Shown: positions 10,048 to 21,179, numbered from the stretch's first letter. The stretch: 31,135 nucleotides of DNA from Schoenoplectus triqueter (GCA_964058805.1 CAXKVV010000027.1:1-31135); one strand, 5' to 3'. Numbers and translations are program-made. Notes: generated from the sequence alone by a model not told the origin.

Positions 10048-11799
10048 ATTTCAAGTTTATCTTGATAGGCCGAAAGCTTTATGACAATTATAAGGAACAA
10101 CTTCATACTCTTCTTAGTTATATTCTATAAGTAAGATTATCTTGAAATAGTGCTCTAACTAAGATTTAAACTGCAGTTACTCTATTTGATGGCTACAGAG
10201 GAAAAGGACACCCATGTACCTATCAATGGGTCTCTCGAGAAATGCTGACAGATGTTACGTGGCAAGCCTAAATTTAACACACTCTGCATTCTGCAGTAAC
10301 AAAATAGACGTTTCACATTCTCATAGTTACAGAGACTTGTGTATATATGCAGCAGAGGTACATGTGAGAGCAGCTTAGAAAACTTAAAACTGGACTAGCA
10401 ACATAACTTAAAAAATAATTAGATTTATATTGTAATTATGTTGTACTAAAACCTTGTTTCAGTTAAAAGAAACAGGTGGTCACTTGAACACATATTTTTA
10501 AAAAAGTTTCAAAAATATGTAATAACTTTTTAAGGTCATTAATCTTTGTTCATACGGAAAAGTAATCACTGAACTGAATTTTTCATGTACAACTTAGTTT
10601 ATTTTTAATAAGTTCTCAACTGGTTCAGTCGATCTATACAATGTAAATATTTTTGTTGATATTGACATTTTTTTTGTTAATAAGGATAATTTTTCTGATG
10701 TGGACCTAATTTTTGCTAACACGTAAAATTACATACGAGTATTCCATTACTTTTGAATCAAAAAATATAAGATGAAATAACTTAATTAGTTGTAACGAAT
10801 TCAGAATTCTTGTGACTTGTCACTTGTAGGGGCCAAATTGAGATTAAAAAAATCAATTTTTTGATATAACAAAATAGGAGACTATGTTATATTTTAGACC
10901 ATTCAATTGAGTATCAGATAGTTAAGATAAATTTAATTTGGTGTGACCGGAGAAGAGAGATTAATGAGTAAAAATCATTAGCATTGCTTAATAATTAACA
11001 GTACTTCTCTACTCGTATGAAATGTTTGAAAAATAACTAAGCACCGGCTTTTCGTTTCAACCATCATGGATTAATCCTATATAAATTTAAAAAAATGAAA
11101 ATTTTGAAAGAATTTATGCAAAGGACCACTGTATCACCACATTACAGCCCATAGCCACAATTGCCATTTTCTCCTTGTTTCATGTTTAGATATATTTTTC
11201 TTTATTCGTCAACAGATTAGATCAATAAGTATAAATAACTGGTTAAAAATGGATAATTATTACAGATTTCTTATATATTATTATGATCAACTTCTAGTCT
11301 CCAGTGTAATCAAATAAAGATGTGGAGGTCCATGTTGATTTTTTGGAACACCCACTTCTAAGGACCACACACAATCACCTTCTATTAATTTGAAATCAAA
11401 TAATTAAATACTTAATTTGTTGATAATAATAATTCATATATTCTGAAATTGTGTCATCTCACCTGCCGAATTTAAAGAAGAGACCTTCAATTTATTGCCT
11501 AATCACATACTTCTATTTCTTAAAATGAAATATCGACTGATTTTACGATCTACTGTGGCAACAAAATTTGAGAAGTTCAACTTTCCTTTATCTTTTTCAT
11601 ATAAATAATTGTAGAAATAACCAATCTTATCTCTCTTTGATAAATTTATAACTTCATGCATAGCAATGAACAAGAGAGATGACAATTGTAACCGATTTGT
11701 AGAGTCAAATGGAGGAAATGACGAACTTGCATTTTTGGAACTTCACTAGCTACACCAAGCGCAACACAGAAAATTCTACAGATAAACAATAGAGTCTAT
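10048..11799. other. AT-rich intergenic DNA
   Basis: No supported gene. The stretch at about 10470-10760 reads like degraded repeat sequence, but no ends could be placed. A 60-residue frame at 11503-11685 (-) has no recognisable domain. Confidence 0.45.
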
Positions 11800-11809
11800 G
11801 GGACCCCAA

Positions 11810-12215
11810 TCCATTGCAGGCGCGTGGGCCCATCCTTAATGAATGATTGGTGGGTATCCCTCCCGAACCGTCCCGTAGCGTGAGCCCCACAATCGGGCTT
11901 CAATTTCCATTTCTGTTTCATCCTCTGACGTCAGAGGCCTGAGTCCAGTCCGCATTTAATGCGGAGGCGAAGAATGAACCGCCACGGTTCGTCTGGACCG
12001 GACTCGTGGTCCCAAACCGGGTTCCGTGTGGCAGCTGGTGGGCCGCGGTTCTAGTGGAGAGACTCGTGGGTTGCGATCGAGCGCGCTGACGTGTTGCTCA
12101 GCGATTGGTTCTTAGCAGCGGCTATCGCATTGTCTCACATGGGATGAGGCTCCGCTCCGCTCAATTCTGGGACCATTTGCGCTGCATTACTTGCTGCGTT
12201 TCTTCTTCTCTGCTG
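11810..12215. promoter_or_regulatory. Isolated CpG-rich, palindrome-rich island, possible promoter of an unseen transcript
   Basis: About 400 bases are clearly GC-rich and hold roughly 35 CpGs, inside DNA that is otherwise strongly AT-rich. Promoter-type motifs are present: TGGGCC (site II/TCP type, within the palindrome TGGGCCCA at 11825-11832), TGACGTCA (bZIP type, 11926-11933), TGACGTG, and two inverted CCAAT boxes (ATTGG near 11845 and 12104). Perfect palindromes include 11922-11937, 11949-11965, 11976-11990, 12015-12023 and 12084-12103. No coding frame with family resemblance flanks it on either side. It could be a promoter of a non-coding transcript, an orphaned promoter, or a conserved regulatory block. 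Confidence 0.5.
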
Positions 12216-13029
12216 TTTATTTTATTTTTTGATTTTTTGATGGTTGTTACTTGGTATTAGTTGATGATTTTATTTTTGTATTTAGTAGAGAGTGGGAATG
12301 AGTCGGATGAGGAGAGGATTGCGAATTAAACAGTGGCACAGTCGTGAAAGGATCCATCTCTGTCGCTGATCCAATAGTGCTGCTAGTGCTAGATCTGGTC
12401 GGAGTGTTTGTGCATTGTACATTGTACAGAACATATGTCAGTTTCATGCATTAATCCCCACCCTCTTTAAGTCAACCTCTAGCAAACTACCCTAGTGCGG
12501 CCTTTATATTATTATATATTAATATCTGAATTATTAGTGAATATATTATTTATTAAAAATATTGAGAAGTGTTGGGACTTGCTTATTTTATATTTAAAAT
12601 GAAGATGATTAGAGTATCAACTTTTGATCTACCAGAAAAAAAATGATTTTCTGTGTGAGAGATTGTAAGTTTAAAATTTGAATGAGGATTTTTAATGAAC
12701 AATTAAAAATAAATAATTTAGACCCTCATCTTTATTAAAAAAAATGAAGATCTTTGAAGTTTTTTGTGGTGGCTGTGTTGTTGTGAATTAACCCATCCAG
12801 TTGATTTTTTGTTTTGTAAAAAAACATCAAATGTAGTGATTCTTAATTTTGATTGCACCATAGATGACGTAATATTCAAATTAATTACGTATCTTAGTTT
12901 TAATTGTTCTGTTATAATAATAGTTTGATTAGATCAATTGGTATAAATCTCAAATTGCATAATGTGTCCCCATATATATGACTTTTATTGTCATGTCTAC
13001 TGCATTTGAGTAGGGATAAAAGAATTGGA

Positions 13030-13030
<1 letters not shown>
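12216..13030. other. AT-rich DNA next to the CpG island
   Basis: The start (about 12195-12240) is pyrimidine-rich, like a 5' UTR reading rightward from the island. The only notable frame is 12247-12447 (-, 66 residues), Ser/Thr-rich with no domain. A transcript in either direction is possible but not supported by splice or coding evidence. Confidence 0.35.
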
Positions 13031-13064
<34 letters not shown>

Positions 13065-13074
13065 AGAGAGAGAG
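13031..13074. repeat. (TA)n(GA)n microsatellite at the left edge of hairpin element A1
   Basis: About fourteen TA units run directly into (GA)n, then into the degenerate left end of element A1. This TA-then-GA pattern recurs at most junctions of the hairpin elements in the window. Confidence 0.85.
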
Positions 13075-13458
13075 TTTATGATGTTTTGTAAAGTAAAAAA
13101 TCGTTACTGTTTTGGGATGAGATTTCATATTCCGAGGTCTCAAATGATCAATCTAAGTTGATCAATAATTTCTTCATGTCAAAACTTTGTAGGATATTAA
13201 ATTTCATGATTTTTTGAGCTTTCTAATTATTCTTTAAATTATTTTTAAAAACAGCCCTGAAATAGACTATTTTTTTATATTAAACAGGGCTGATTTTAAA
13301 AAATAGTTAGAAAGCTTAAAAAATTATAAAATTTAATATCCGACAAGATTTTGATATGAATAAATTATTAAGCAACTTAAATTGACCATTTGAGACCTCG
13401 GCATATGAAATCTCATCCCGAAATAATAATAATTTTTTGCTTTGCAAAGCACCATAAG

Positions 13459-13460
<2 letters not shown>
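13075..13460. mobile_element. Fold-back hairpin element, family A copy 1
   Basis: The left arm (about 13075-13245) and right arm (about 13290-13460) are inverted copies. Both contain matching landmarks such as GATGAGATTTCATAT, GAGGTCTCAAATG and GGATATTAAATTT with their reverse complements. The arms meet at a core beginning CAGCCCTGAAATAGACT and closing with CAGGGCTG. The right end carries TGCTTTGCAAAGCA and ACCATAA before a (TA)n run; the left end is a mutated version of the same. There is no coding capacity. The transcript would fold into a hairpin of about 170 bp, a likely small-RNA source. Confidence 0.75.

Positions 13461-13514
<54 letters not shown>
13460..13514. repeat. (TA)n(GA)n microsatellite joining elements A1 and B1
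   Basis: About fifteen TA units followed by about thirteen GA units. The same arrangement joins A2 and B2 at 20251-20297. Confidence 0.9.
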
Positions 13515-13942
13515 TGGAGATATCGTGAGCTTAAGCTCACGGAGGCCTTCCGTGAGCTTAACTCAAAAAACATATCAAATCATTTCAAAATTTTAATTTA
13601 TCATTCTCATTAAATTCTTTATATGAAAATCTCATGGGATGTAAAAATTTGGAGCGTTTTGAGCTTTTTAAATTGTGGTTTTTAATTTTTGAAAATCAGC
13701 TCTAAAAATAATAATAATATATTCAATACTTGAACATCATTTTAAAAAATTAAAAACGGTGACTTAAAAAGCTCAAAACACTCTAAATTTTTGCATCCCA
13801 CAAGATTTTTATATAAAGAATTTAATGGGAATGATAAATTAAAATTTCGAGATGATTTAATATATTTTTTGAGCTAAGCTCACGGAACGCTTACGTGAGT
13901 TTAAGCTCACGGTATCTCTCTCTCTATATATATATATAGTAG
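13515..13942. mobile_element. Fold-back hairpin element, family B copy 1
   Basis: The ends carry GAGCTTAAGCTC, a perfect 12-bp palindrome, then CACGGAGGCCTTCCGTG, a second palindrome. Equivalent text occurs inverted at the right end (about 13872-13912). The arms contain ATTTTAATTTATCATTCTC and its inverse plus AGCTTTTTAA and its inverse. They flank a loop around 13700-13745 (AAAATCAGCTCTAAAAAT and following). The right edge runs into CTCTCTCTATATATATATAG. There is no coding capacity. It is the same family as 20298-20692. Confidence 0.75.
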
Positions 13943-15820
13943 AGATGCATGCATGTGCACCTGCACAGCTCAATCTGGCAAAGACTAAAGAAAAGATATT
14001 ACAATGACAATGCATCTATATTCCTAGGACTAGTTTTTGCATACACAGCCTATGAGAGGTACATAATTGGCTAATTGCTCTTTGTACTGCACTTTTCTCT
14101 TTTCTTCACTTACCCATTGAGCTCGCCGTACTGAGCGTCGATATTTACCAAGAGACTTCTTCCAACATGCTGGACCACCGGCTGCTATCACAGTCACCAT
14201 CACGGTGCTTTCTCTCTCACCCTTCGGTACCGGTCTTTGTTAATGGTCACTAGTCATTAGGCATTATTTAACTCCCCTCCCTCAATTTCGGATAATATAC
14301 AGTTGTGCAAACATCATTGAAATGTTGCATTTTGTCTAATTTGGAAAAATCTCCACATTATACAAACTTATATTCTAATTTAAAATGGATGATACAGAGT
14401 CGTAATCATTCATCTTACAATAGGAGAAGAACAGAAAACTTGCCAGCTCCCCTTCTTTTCCTCCTGTCGCATTCTACAATGTCTCCATCATTATTTCTCT
14501 CTTTACGATATTATATAATTTAACAAACATATTAGAGGTAGTATATAATAATGCTATTGTTTGATAGTTGATGCAAATTAAAAATAGAATGGATACATCC
14601 ACATCAACATGAGGTTAATATATCCACCAACCTCCAACCATCTTAATATGATGTGAAAGTACATTGGCACCATCCGAGGAATGAAGGAGGATTAGATTGG
14701 TATCCTACCAAATTCCTGCCTTCCCCAAACAGGAAAGATCACATTATAATTATACCACCAATATCATGAAGACAAGTGTCCCACCAACACAATACAACAA
14801 AAGTATACACAACAAAAGAAGTTACCACCTTTTATGCATTCAAATTCTTTTTGGCATGTAACATTTTGGCAAGTTCACCTATCAGTTTGTAAGTCAAAAT
14901 TTTCACTTTAAAAACGGCTATGTGAAGTAAACTTCTTCAGTTATTGTATGCATTGCTTGTGTCAATTTGAATGATCAAGAAAAAGATTTGTTGAAAGAGA
15001 GAGAAAGGGAGGTGGTCCATGAGAGGGGATGCATCCAATTAGAGAGGGCCCACAAAGTAGGTGCCAAGTCGAGAGATTTGGAGGTCTGAATCTGATCAGC
15101 TCAAATCTATGCTAATTTGGGCTTAGCTCCACATCTTACTCCTACCATTAATGGATTCCAAGCACCTCGCCAACAGAGAAAGGAGTTCACAAAGCACACA
15201 CTACAGTTTTATTTGAATTGAAAGGTTCGCATTGCACTGCTATATCAAGCTAGAAGCAATTTGGGTCGTTTGGTGTAAAGGACAGCCCAGATTTGTTTCC
15301 GACCATTTAATGAAGTCCATTGAATCAGTGATTAACTGATTATCCTATAAATCCCTCCCCAATCAAGTGAGAAACTACATATGCTTTGTTTTAGTTACCT
15401 AGAAAAATCGAACTTTCACCTCGGATATTCTAAGAAATTAAATTGGTGTCTTAAAGTTCATTTTGTACCGAATTAGTCAATGAAAGCATTTATAAACATC
15501 ATTTACCTTTGAACTTGTATTTCCACAGATTTAGCCTTAAATTATTGAAAATAAAACTAAATTAGTCCTTCCAAAAATATTCTTATAACGTTGTTTCCCT
15601 TTACTAAAACATTCTCAGAGTTCAAAAAACAACTTGATTTTTTTTTTTGCTTTTGTTTTTTGGCAGTTCATGATTGTTGTTTGGGAAAAAGCATTAAGGT
15701 CCGAAACCTAAATTGTCGTTATGTATCCCTTTTCTTTTAAACTAATCAACAGAGGATGAATAGTACAAGTGAGCAAAAGAGAACAACTTCTTACAAATGT
15801 TATTAGATATAGAAAATGTT
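13943..15820. other. Intergenic DNA between hairpin B1 and the telomere-binding gene
   Basis: No supported gene. The part around 13960-14240 has a more balanced base composition, but no conserved frame. The stretch 15400-15600 resembles degraded repeat DNA. The last bases before 15820 may belong to the 3' end of the minus-strand gene. Confidence 0.4.
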
Positions 15821-16021
15821 ATCATGAATGCACAGTTGTCATAAATATCATCTAAAGCTCTACAAACCCCAGGCCAAACCAAGCAAACCGTTTACAAGTT
15901 GGAAAGTAAAAAGCTACCAGGTGACGAGCTCATTTACAAAGTTTGTACCCCTCAGGCCTACTAATGATGAGTTATTCAAATACTAACAGGTTAAGAGCAC
16001 ACTTTCTTCAGTCCCTGAGCT
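15820..16021 (-). other. Probable 3' UTR of the telomere-repeat-binding gene
   Basis: This segment directly follows the stop codon on the minus strand and has mixed base composition, unlike the AT-rich DNA beyond it. The poly-A site was not identified. Confidence 0.3.
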
Positions 16022-18930
16022 TCAGTAAGCTATAGTGAATACTTCTCCTCTTGAACCTGCATCCATAGCATCAAGAAGACCTCTAATTTATTAAAAACCA
16101 ATACAATCTCTAATTAATTGTGACAACAAAACACTGCAATTGAGGCTTGTAAAAGACATTTTCTTTTACTTGGGCTGTGTTTGGGAGTGAGGTAATTAGG
16201 GATAATTTTATCACCACCTCTCACATGTGATCGAGTTATTCCTCACTTATCACCACTTTAGCCCACAAACAAACAGGGTAGTAGGAAGTAATCATCAAAG
16301 GAGACGCAAAGATAGCACCATAAGTAAGGAGAACATAAAAACCACTAATGGATTACTCCATTGCCAGAATAGGCAGAATAAGCCAAATGACTTGACCGTA
16401 AAATTAAAATTAAAAAAACTTACCAAATGACCATAAAACTTTTGCAACTGAAAAAATATATAAAAAAAAAGCAATAAAAATCCTTGCTTCTAAGTTGATG
16501 ACCACAGAACTCTTAGGTCATTGAAAAAAAACAAAATAAAAGAACAGAGCAACTCCACTTCCTGAAAATTCACATATTTCCTGTTTTTTGTCCCTTAGGA
16601 CGTACTCCAATGGAAATGAATGACAGGAAGGGAAGGGATATCCATTTTTCACATTGCTTACAAGTTTTATTTCAAGAGGTAAATGAAGGTGAATGGAGGG
16701 GTATCGAGTGAATTCTTCTATTTATATTCTCAAAAATCATAACCTCCTATTTTTGGGGTGTAAAATTTTGCACCTCCCTTTGATCGTCTTCTCTTCCCTT
16801 CCCTTCAAACTCAAACTCGGGAGCAGACCTTTGAGTTCTGGGGAACCTATTTAGGACCAGAACCCCTTTCAAAAAGGCAGTCAACATTTATGTTGAAAAA
16901 ATCAAGCATAAATCAAATACAGATGCAAAGCTCATTCCTCATATGCAGCAGATATTGTCATTATGCATAAATGTACTTCACATTAAAATGCCCACGCAGG
17001 AAGAGTATTGGTGATATTTAAAAGGAATTCTGCAATATAATTAAATATTACTAATTATGTAAATGAAAGACATACATCGCTCGAAGATTTCTTTGGCAAG
17101 GGAAAGGAAGGCTTCAGACTCTTCTGCCATTTTGGAGATGTTCTCTGCTTGTTTTGCAGCCTCTAAAGCGAAATAGCACTTGGCCTCGGCATCCGCTATC
17201 CTGCTAGCAGCATTTTTTGCCTCTTCTTCGATGGGGTCCACCACACCTCCATGTAGTCTTAGGCTCTTGTTTGAGTGCCTGCTTATGCTGTTTTGCGGCT
17301 TCCGCTGTTGTAATGTTGGGTCCTTTTGCTTCTGGATTGGTGTTTTTACTCCGAAGGATGCTTCTTTGAGCCGATAAGCCTTTGCAACCTTTTTTTTGAG
17401 TAATTATTGAAAATTCTTGCAACTTGTAAGTTCAGGATCATGATATATTAGCTAGGCAAGTGATTTTATGGGCTCAAAACCTTACCTTTTCAATTTTATT
17501 CTGTTGGATGAGTCGTCTTAATTTGGAACTGAGAAGCCGCCTAAAGTTCTCTGGTACCTCATGTTTTAACTGCATACAAGGAGAAATAATAGTATGAAAA
17601 AGAAATAATTGGGCTAATAAAATTTTCTAGTCAAAGAGGGGGTTATCAAAAATATACCTCAATGAAATTACATATGGTACCAATTTCTGATCCATTTGGT
17701 TCAGTCGACTTTAGCGAGGAAAGAGCATCCATGATTATAGAATTATACCTAAGGTTGACCAAATTCAATTCAAACAATAGTAATATACTTATCATGACAC
17801 ATCAAAATTTTACTGATGAACTCTCTATAGTAATAATGTTTTTATCTCTCTTCTGTTTTTCTTTGTTTTCAAAAAAAAAGAAGAGAAAAACAGAAAAGGG
17901 CCACTTGATTCCAGCAATCCAAGAAATGAAGCAATTTTAGCAACAACATGACTCAGACAAAACAGTACATACAAAAAAAAAGCTTCTCAACCAAACCCAA
18001 TTAAGCCAAGCTAGCATGAATTGACATCAACCCAATTAGACCACAATTTAAGCAAGTGTGCATGATTAGACTAATGTAATTCGGTGAATAGAAAAAAAGG
18101 GGAAGGGCAAACAAACTTGGGTTTCTTGGCAGTGTCAGTGACTTCAATTCTTTTGAGAGTCGAAGGAAGACAAAGCGTTGGCAAGTTGGAGGGACCACTG
18201 CTGCCAGCACCTGTTGGCCTCTGGGGAGATGATGGTAATTTCGATTTTGGTGTTCTTATTTTCTCTCTTGAACCCAATCCACTGAAGCTTACACTCATAT
18301 TCCTCCATTTATCCTTAATCAAATTCACCACCAAAAATGAAGTATTTGATTTGAAACACAACAATTAAGGAAAAACATGCTTATTTGGTAACAAGATCTA
18401 AAGCTAAGATAATCTATCCTACAAACCTCACTGAGTCATGAATTAAAGCTTAACACACATGCAAGGTTGTAATTAATTCCCTGATTGTTTCCATACATCA
18501 GCATTTCATACTCCACCTAAATTTTAAAATTGCAAACACTATTGAACTGCAATTAACTTCTCTCTAAAACCCTATAAAAAGTAACAAACATCAATTCTTG
18601 AAACTAGCTAGAGTTCAACAATTTTGGTGATAATCTGGAATAATCAGTGGCATGCATCTCTTGTAACAAATTCTTCCCCAGATAGCAACAACTCGAAAGA
18701 TCGAAAAATGTAATAGGCAGGCTGACTGTTGAAAAAAAGAGAGGAATTACAATCTTGAGAAAATTTTATGATGATTGAACCTTGAGATCAATGTTGGATC
18801 GGGAAGCGAGTAGGTGAGAGAACTCTGGGTCTTTCTGTATGTTGCGCCACTTCCCTGCGCCATGTTTATTCACACCCGCCTTGAGAGCTTCTTCCTCCTC
18901 TGACGTCCACTTTAGCTTTGGAGCTCCCAT
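16022..18930 (-). CDS. Telomere repeat-binding factor, single-Myb-histone type, six exons
   Basis: Exons on the minus strand are 18930-18781, 18313-18117, 17748-17658, 17569-17486, 17388-17076 and 16056-16022, giving 870 bases and 289 residues. All junctions keep frame with GT/AG ends. Residues about 5-60 form a Myb/SANT domain ([24 protein letters not shown]) ending in the telobox-binding motif [10 protein letters not shown], which is rebuilt across intron 1. Residues 117-180 form a linker-histone H1/H5 domain ([31 protein letters not shown]). Residues 225-279 form an Ala/Glu-rich coiled coil. The tail [11 protein letters not shown] comes from the tiny last exon after a 1-kb intron. This order defines plant TRB/SMH proteins, nuclear factors that bind telomeric and telobox DNA. 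The least certain junction is the exon 5 acceptor, which has a poly-A rather than pyrimidine tract. The ATG at 18930 fits the family N-terminus MG-KLKW; an in-frame ATG lies 19 codons upstream. Confidence 0.9.
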
Positions 18931-18996
18931 TTCGACCTCGAGTTTCGCTCTTTCGTGCTTCTCTCCCTCTTTTCTTCTGTTTCTCAACCCTGTTAT

Positions 18997-19012
18997 AAAA
19001 ACCCTAACCCTA
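18997..19012. promoter_or_regulatory. Telobox in the 5' region of the telomere-binding gene
   Basis: AAAACCCTAACCCTAG contains the telobox AAACCCTA (18998-19005) followed by a second CCCTA. It lies 67-82 bases upstream of the ATG at 18930, where the 5' UTR or transcription start is expected. Proteins of this gene's own family bind this motif. Confidence 0.7.
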
Positions 19013-19019
19013 GATTTGG

Positions 19020-19840
19020 AGTCAGAGAAAACTCATGTTTTGAAGTTATAACGGAAATTCCATCTATACCCTTCCACGATTTTAAATTTACTCATCCTGC
19101 TTGTTGTTACGCTGTACACCAAAAAATTTACTCCGCGTCCAAATTTCTTAAACCTTATAAATCCTTTTAAATAAAATATTATCACACTGGAGCCGTAAAA
19201 ATTCATAGTAAGTGGATCACTCGTAATTCATTGAGGATTTATTCGAATTTAACTTGTTCGTTAAATTCATTAAATTAATAAGGTGAGTATGAGCTAAATC
19301 TGATTCGACTCATTAAACTCATTAAATTTGTTAAGTTAACAAATTAATATCAAGCCAGCATTTTTATCTCGTTAAGTCAACTAAATACAAAGCAATGGCT
19401 TTTTAAATATATGTGTTACATTGAGTATTAAAAAGTTACAATAGTTCAAAAAAAATTATTTGATCTGGTAAAATTTTCGACGTAAATGACGCCTCGCTAA
19501 AAATTACAAATTTAGTGAAACTTCACAATTTTTTGATGCATTTATTTAATCATTTTATTCATTTGTTTTAGATAGTAAAGATAATTTATAGCTCTATAGA
19601 TAATAAGTAGATCTCGGCTTAGCAAAATTTTATTTCTTATATATTTATTTAACTAATTTAAAAAGTAGTGTCTACAAATTTCGTGAAATGAAAACAAATT
19701 ATATGAAACAACATTCTTAAACCGATCTAATTTACAGAGAAACAAAAACATATGTAAAAGTTATTTTTGAAAGGTAATAAAAGTAATGTTTTTATCCTTT
19801 TTACAAAATCAATTAATCAATATTAAATAACTGAATATAT
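19020..19840. other. AT-rich upstream DNA of the telomere-binding gene
   Basis: Contains the probable promoter, then AT-rich sequence with no supported gene. A TATA-like TTTATTTAAAAGG can be read on the minus strand near 19165, but the transcription start is unknown. Confidence 0.4.
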
Positions 19841-19844
19841 ATAG

Positions 19845-20250
19845 AGAGATATGTTATGGTGCTTTGCAAACTAAAATATATATATTATTTTGGGGGTGAG
19901 ATTTAATATCCCGAGATCTCAAATGATGAATCTAAGTTGCTCAATAATTTATTCATTTCAATACCTTATAGGATATTAAATTCATGATTTTTTGAGCTTT
20001 CTAGCTGTTTTTTAAATTATTTTTAAAATCAGCCTTGTTTAACATAAGAAAATAGTCTATTTCGGGGCTGATTTTAAAATAATTTAAAAAATAGCTAGAA
20101 AGTCATAAAATCATGAAATTTAATATCCCACAAAATTTTGACATGAAAAAATTATTGACTAACTTAGATTGATCATTTGAGATCTCAGAATATTAAATCA
20201 CATTGGAAGGCAATATAGATTTTTTGCTTTGCAAAGCACCATAATACATC
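19845..20250. mobile_element. Fold-back hairpin element, family A copy 2
   Basis: It begins TATGGTGCTTTGCAAA and ends TTTGCAAAGCACCATAA, so its termini are inverted copies. The arms share GAGATCTCAAATGAT, GGATATTAAATT and TTTTTTAAATTATTTT with their reverse complements. The core reads CAGCCTTGTTTAACATAAG through TAGTCTATTTCGGGGCTG, the reverse complement of the A1 core with a few changes. There is no coding capacity. It is followed by (TA)n(GA)n and element B2. Confidence 0.8.

Positions 20251-20297
<47 letters not shown>
20251..20297. repeat. (TA)n(GA)n microsatellite joining A2 and B2
   Basis: About twelve TA units then about twelve GA units, matching the A1/B1 junction in order and position. 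Confidence 0.9.
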
Positions 20298-20692
20298 TAA
20301 ACATATCGTGAACTTAAACTTACGGAGGTCTTCTGTGAGCTTCACTCAAACAGTATATTAAATCATCTCTAAATTTTAATTTATCATGCTCATTAAATTT
20401 TTTATATGAAAATCTTGTGGAATGCAAAAATTTAGAGTGTTTTAAACTTTTTAAGTCATGATTTTTAATTTTGGAAAATCAGCTCTAAAAATATTTAATG
20501 TTTGAACATTATTTTTAAAAATAAAAACTGATGATTTAAAAAGCTCAAAACACTCTAATTTTTTATATCCCACAAGATTTTCATATAAAGAATTTAATTA
20601 GTATGATAAATTAAAATTTGGAGATGATTTGATGTATTTTTTAGTTAAGCTCACGAAAGGCCTCCGTAAGATTAAGCTCATGATATTTTTAC
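20298..20692. mobile_element. Fold-back hairpin element, family B copy 2
   Basis: It is collinear with B1: ATATCGTGA, a degenerate end palindrome, ATTTTAATTTATCATGCTC, ATATGAAAATCTTGTGG, AAAATCAGCTCTAAAAAT, then the inverted arm ending at CTCACGAAAGGCCTCCGTAAG and AAGCTCATGATAT. Core orientation is the same as in B1. There is no coding capacity. Confidence 0.8.
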
Positions 20693-20757
20693 TCTCTCTC
20701 TCTATATATATAGAGAGAGAGAGATCTCTCTCTATATATATAGAGAGAGAGAGAGAG
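20692..20757. repeat. Two tandem CT-TA-GA palindromes between B2 and C
   Basis: The unit (CT)n-TATATATA-(GA)n is present twice in a row with ATCT at the join. Each unit is a near-perfect palindrome of about 30 bases. It looks like two element termini brought together. Confidence 0.85.
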
Positions 20758-21165
20758 TAAAGCTAGTGTGCTCCTCGGAGCACGGAGCCCCTCCGTGATT
20801 CTAAATCAAAAAAATATAATAAATAGTTTTCAAACTTTGATTTATCACCCTCATTAAATTTTCATATTGAAATATTATGGGGAACAAAAATTTTGGGTGT
20901 TTCGAGTTTTCTAAATCGTTCTTTTTAATTTTTAAAAATAATATACAAACATTAAATATTTTATCATTATTTTTAGAGTTGATTTTCAAAAATTAAAAAG
21001 TGCGACATAGAAAACTTGAAACGCCTCAAATTTTTGTACCCCATAAGAAATCAATATGAAGAATTTAATGAGAGTGATAAATCAAAATTTTTAAATATTA
21101 TTTGATATATCTTTTGAGTTAGGATCACGGAGGGGCTCTGTGCTCTTAGCAGCACGTTAGTTTTA
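20758..21165. mobile_element. Fold-back hairpin element, family C (diverged relative of B)
   Basis: The left end has GTGCTCCTCGGAGCAC, a 16-base near-palindrome, then CACGGAGCCCCTCCGTG. The right end has GATCACGGAGGGGCTC and GCTCTTAGCAGCAC. The arms share TTTGATTTATCACCCTCATT and ATGGGGAACAAAAATTTTG with their reverse complements. Layout and several words match family B (end palindrome, ATTTATCA, CTCATTAAATT, TTTTTAATTTTTAAAAAT), so B and C appear to be related. There is no coding capacity. Confidence 0.75.
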
Positions 21166-21179
21166 CTATATATATATAG

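Noticed and set aside
12247..12447. 66-residue Ser/Thr-rich frame next to the CpG island
   Set aside because: No family resemblance and no splice or start context. It could be part of a transcript, but coding is unsupported.
13316..13596. Frames with runs of IYIYIY and RERERE
   Set aside because: They are translations of TA/GA microsatellites and hairpin arms.
17180..17422. Frames on both strands overlapping exon 5 of the telomere-binding gene
   Set aside because: They are out of frame with the spliced gene, which explains this DNA with family-conserved sequence.
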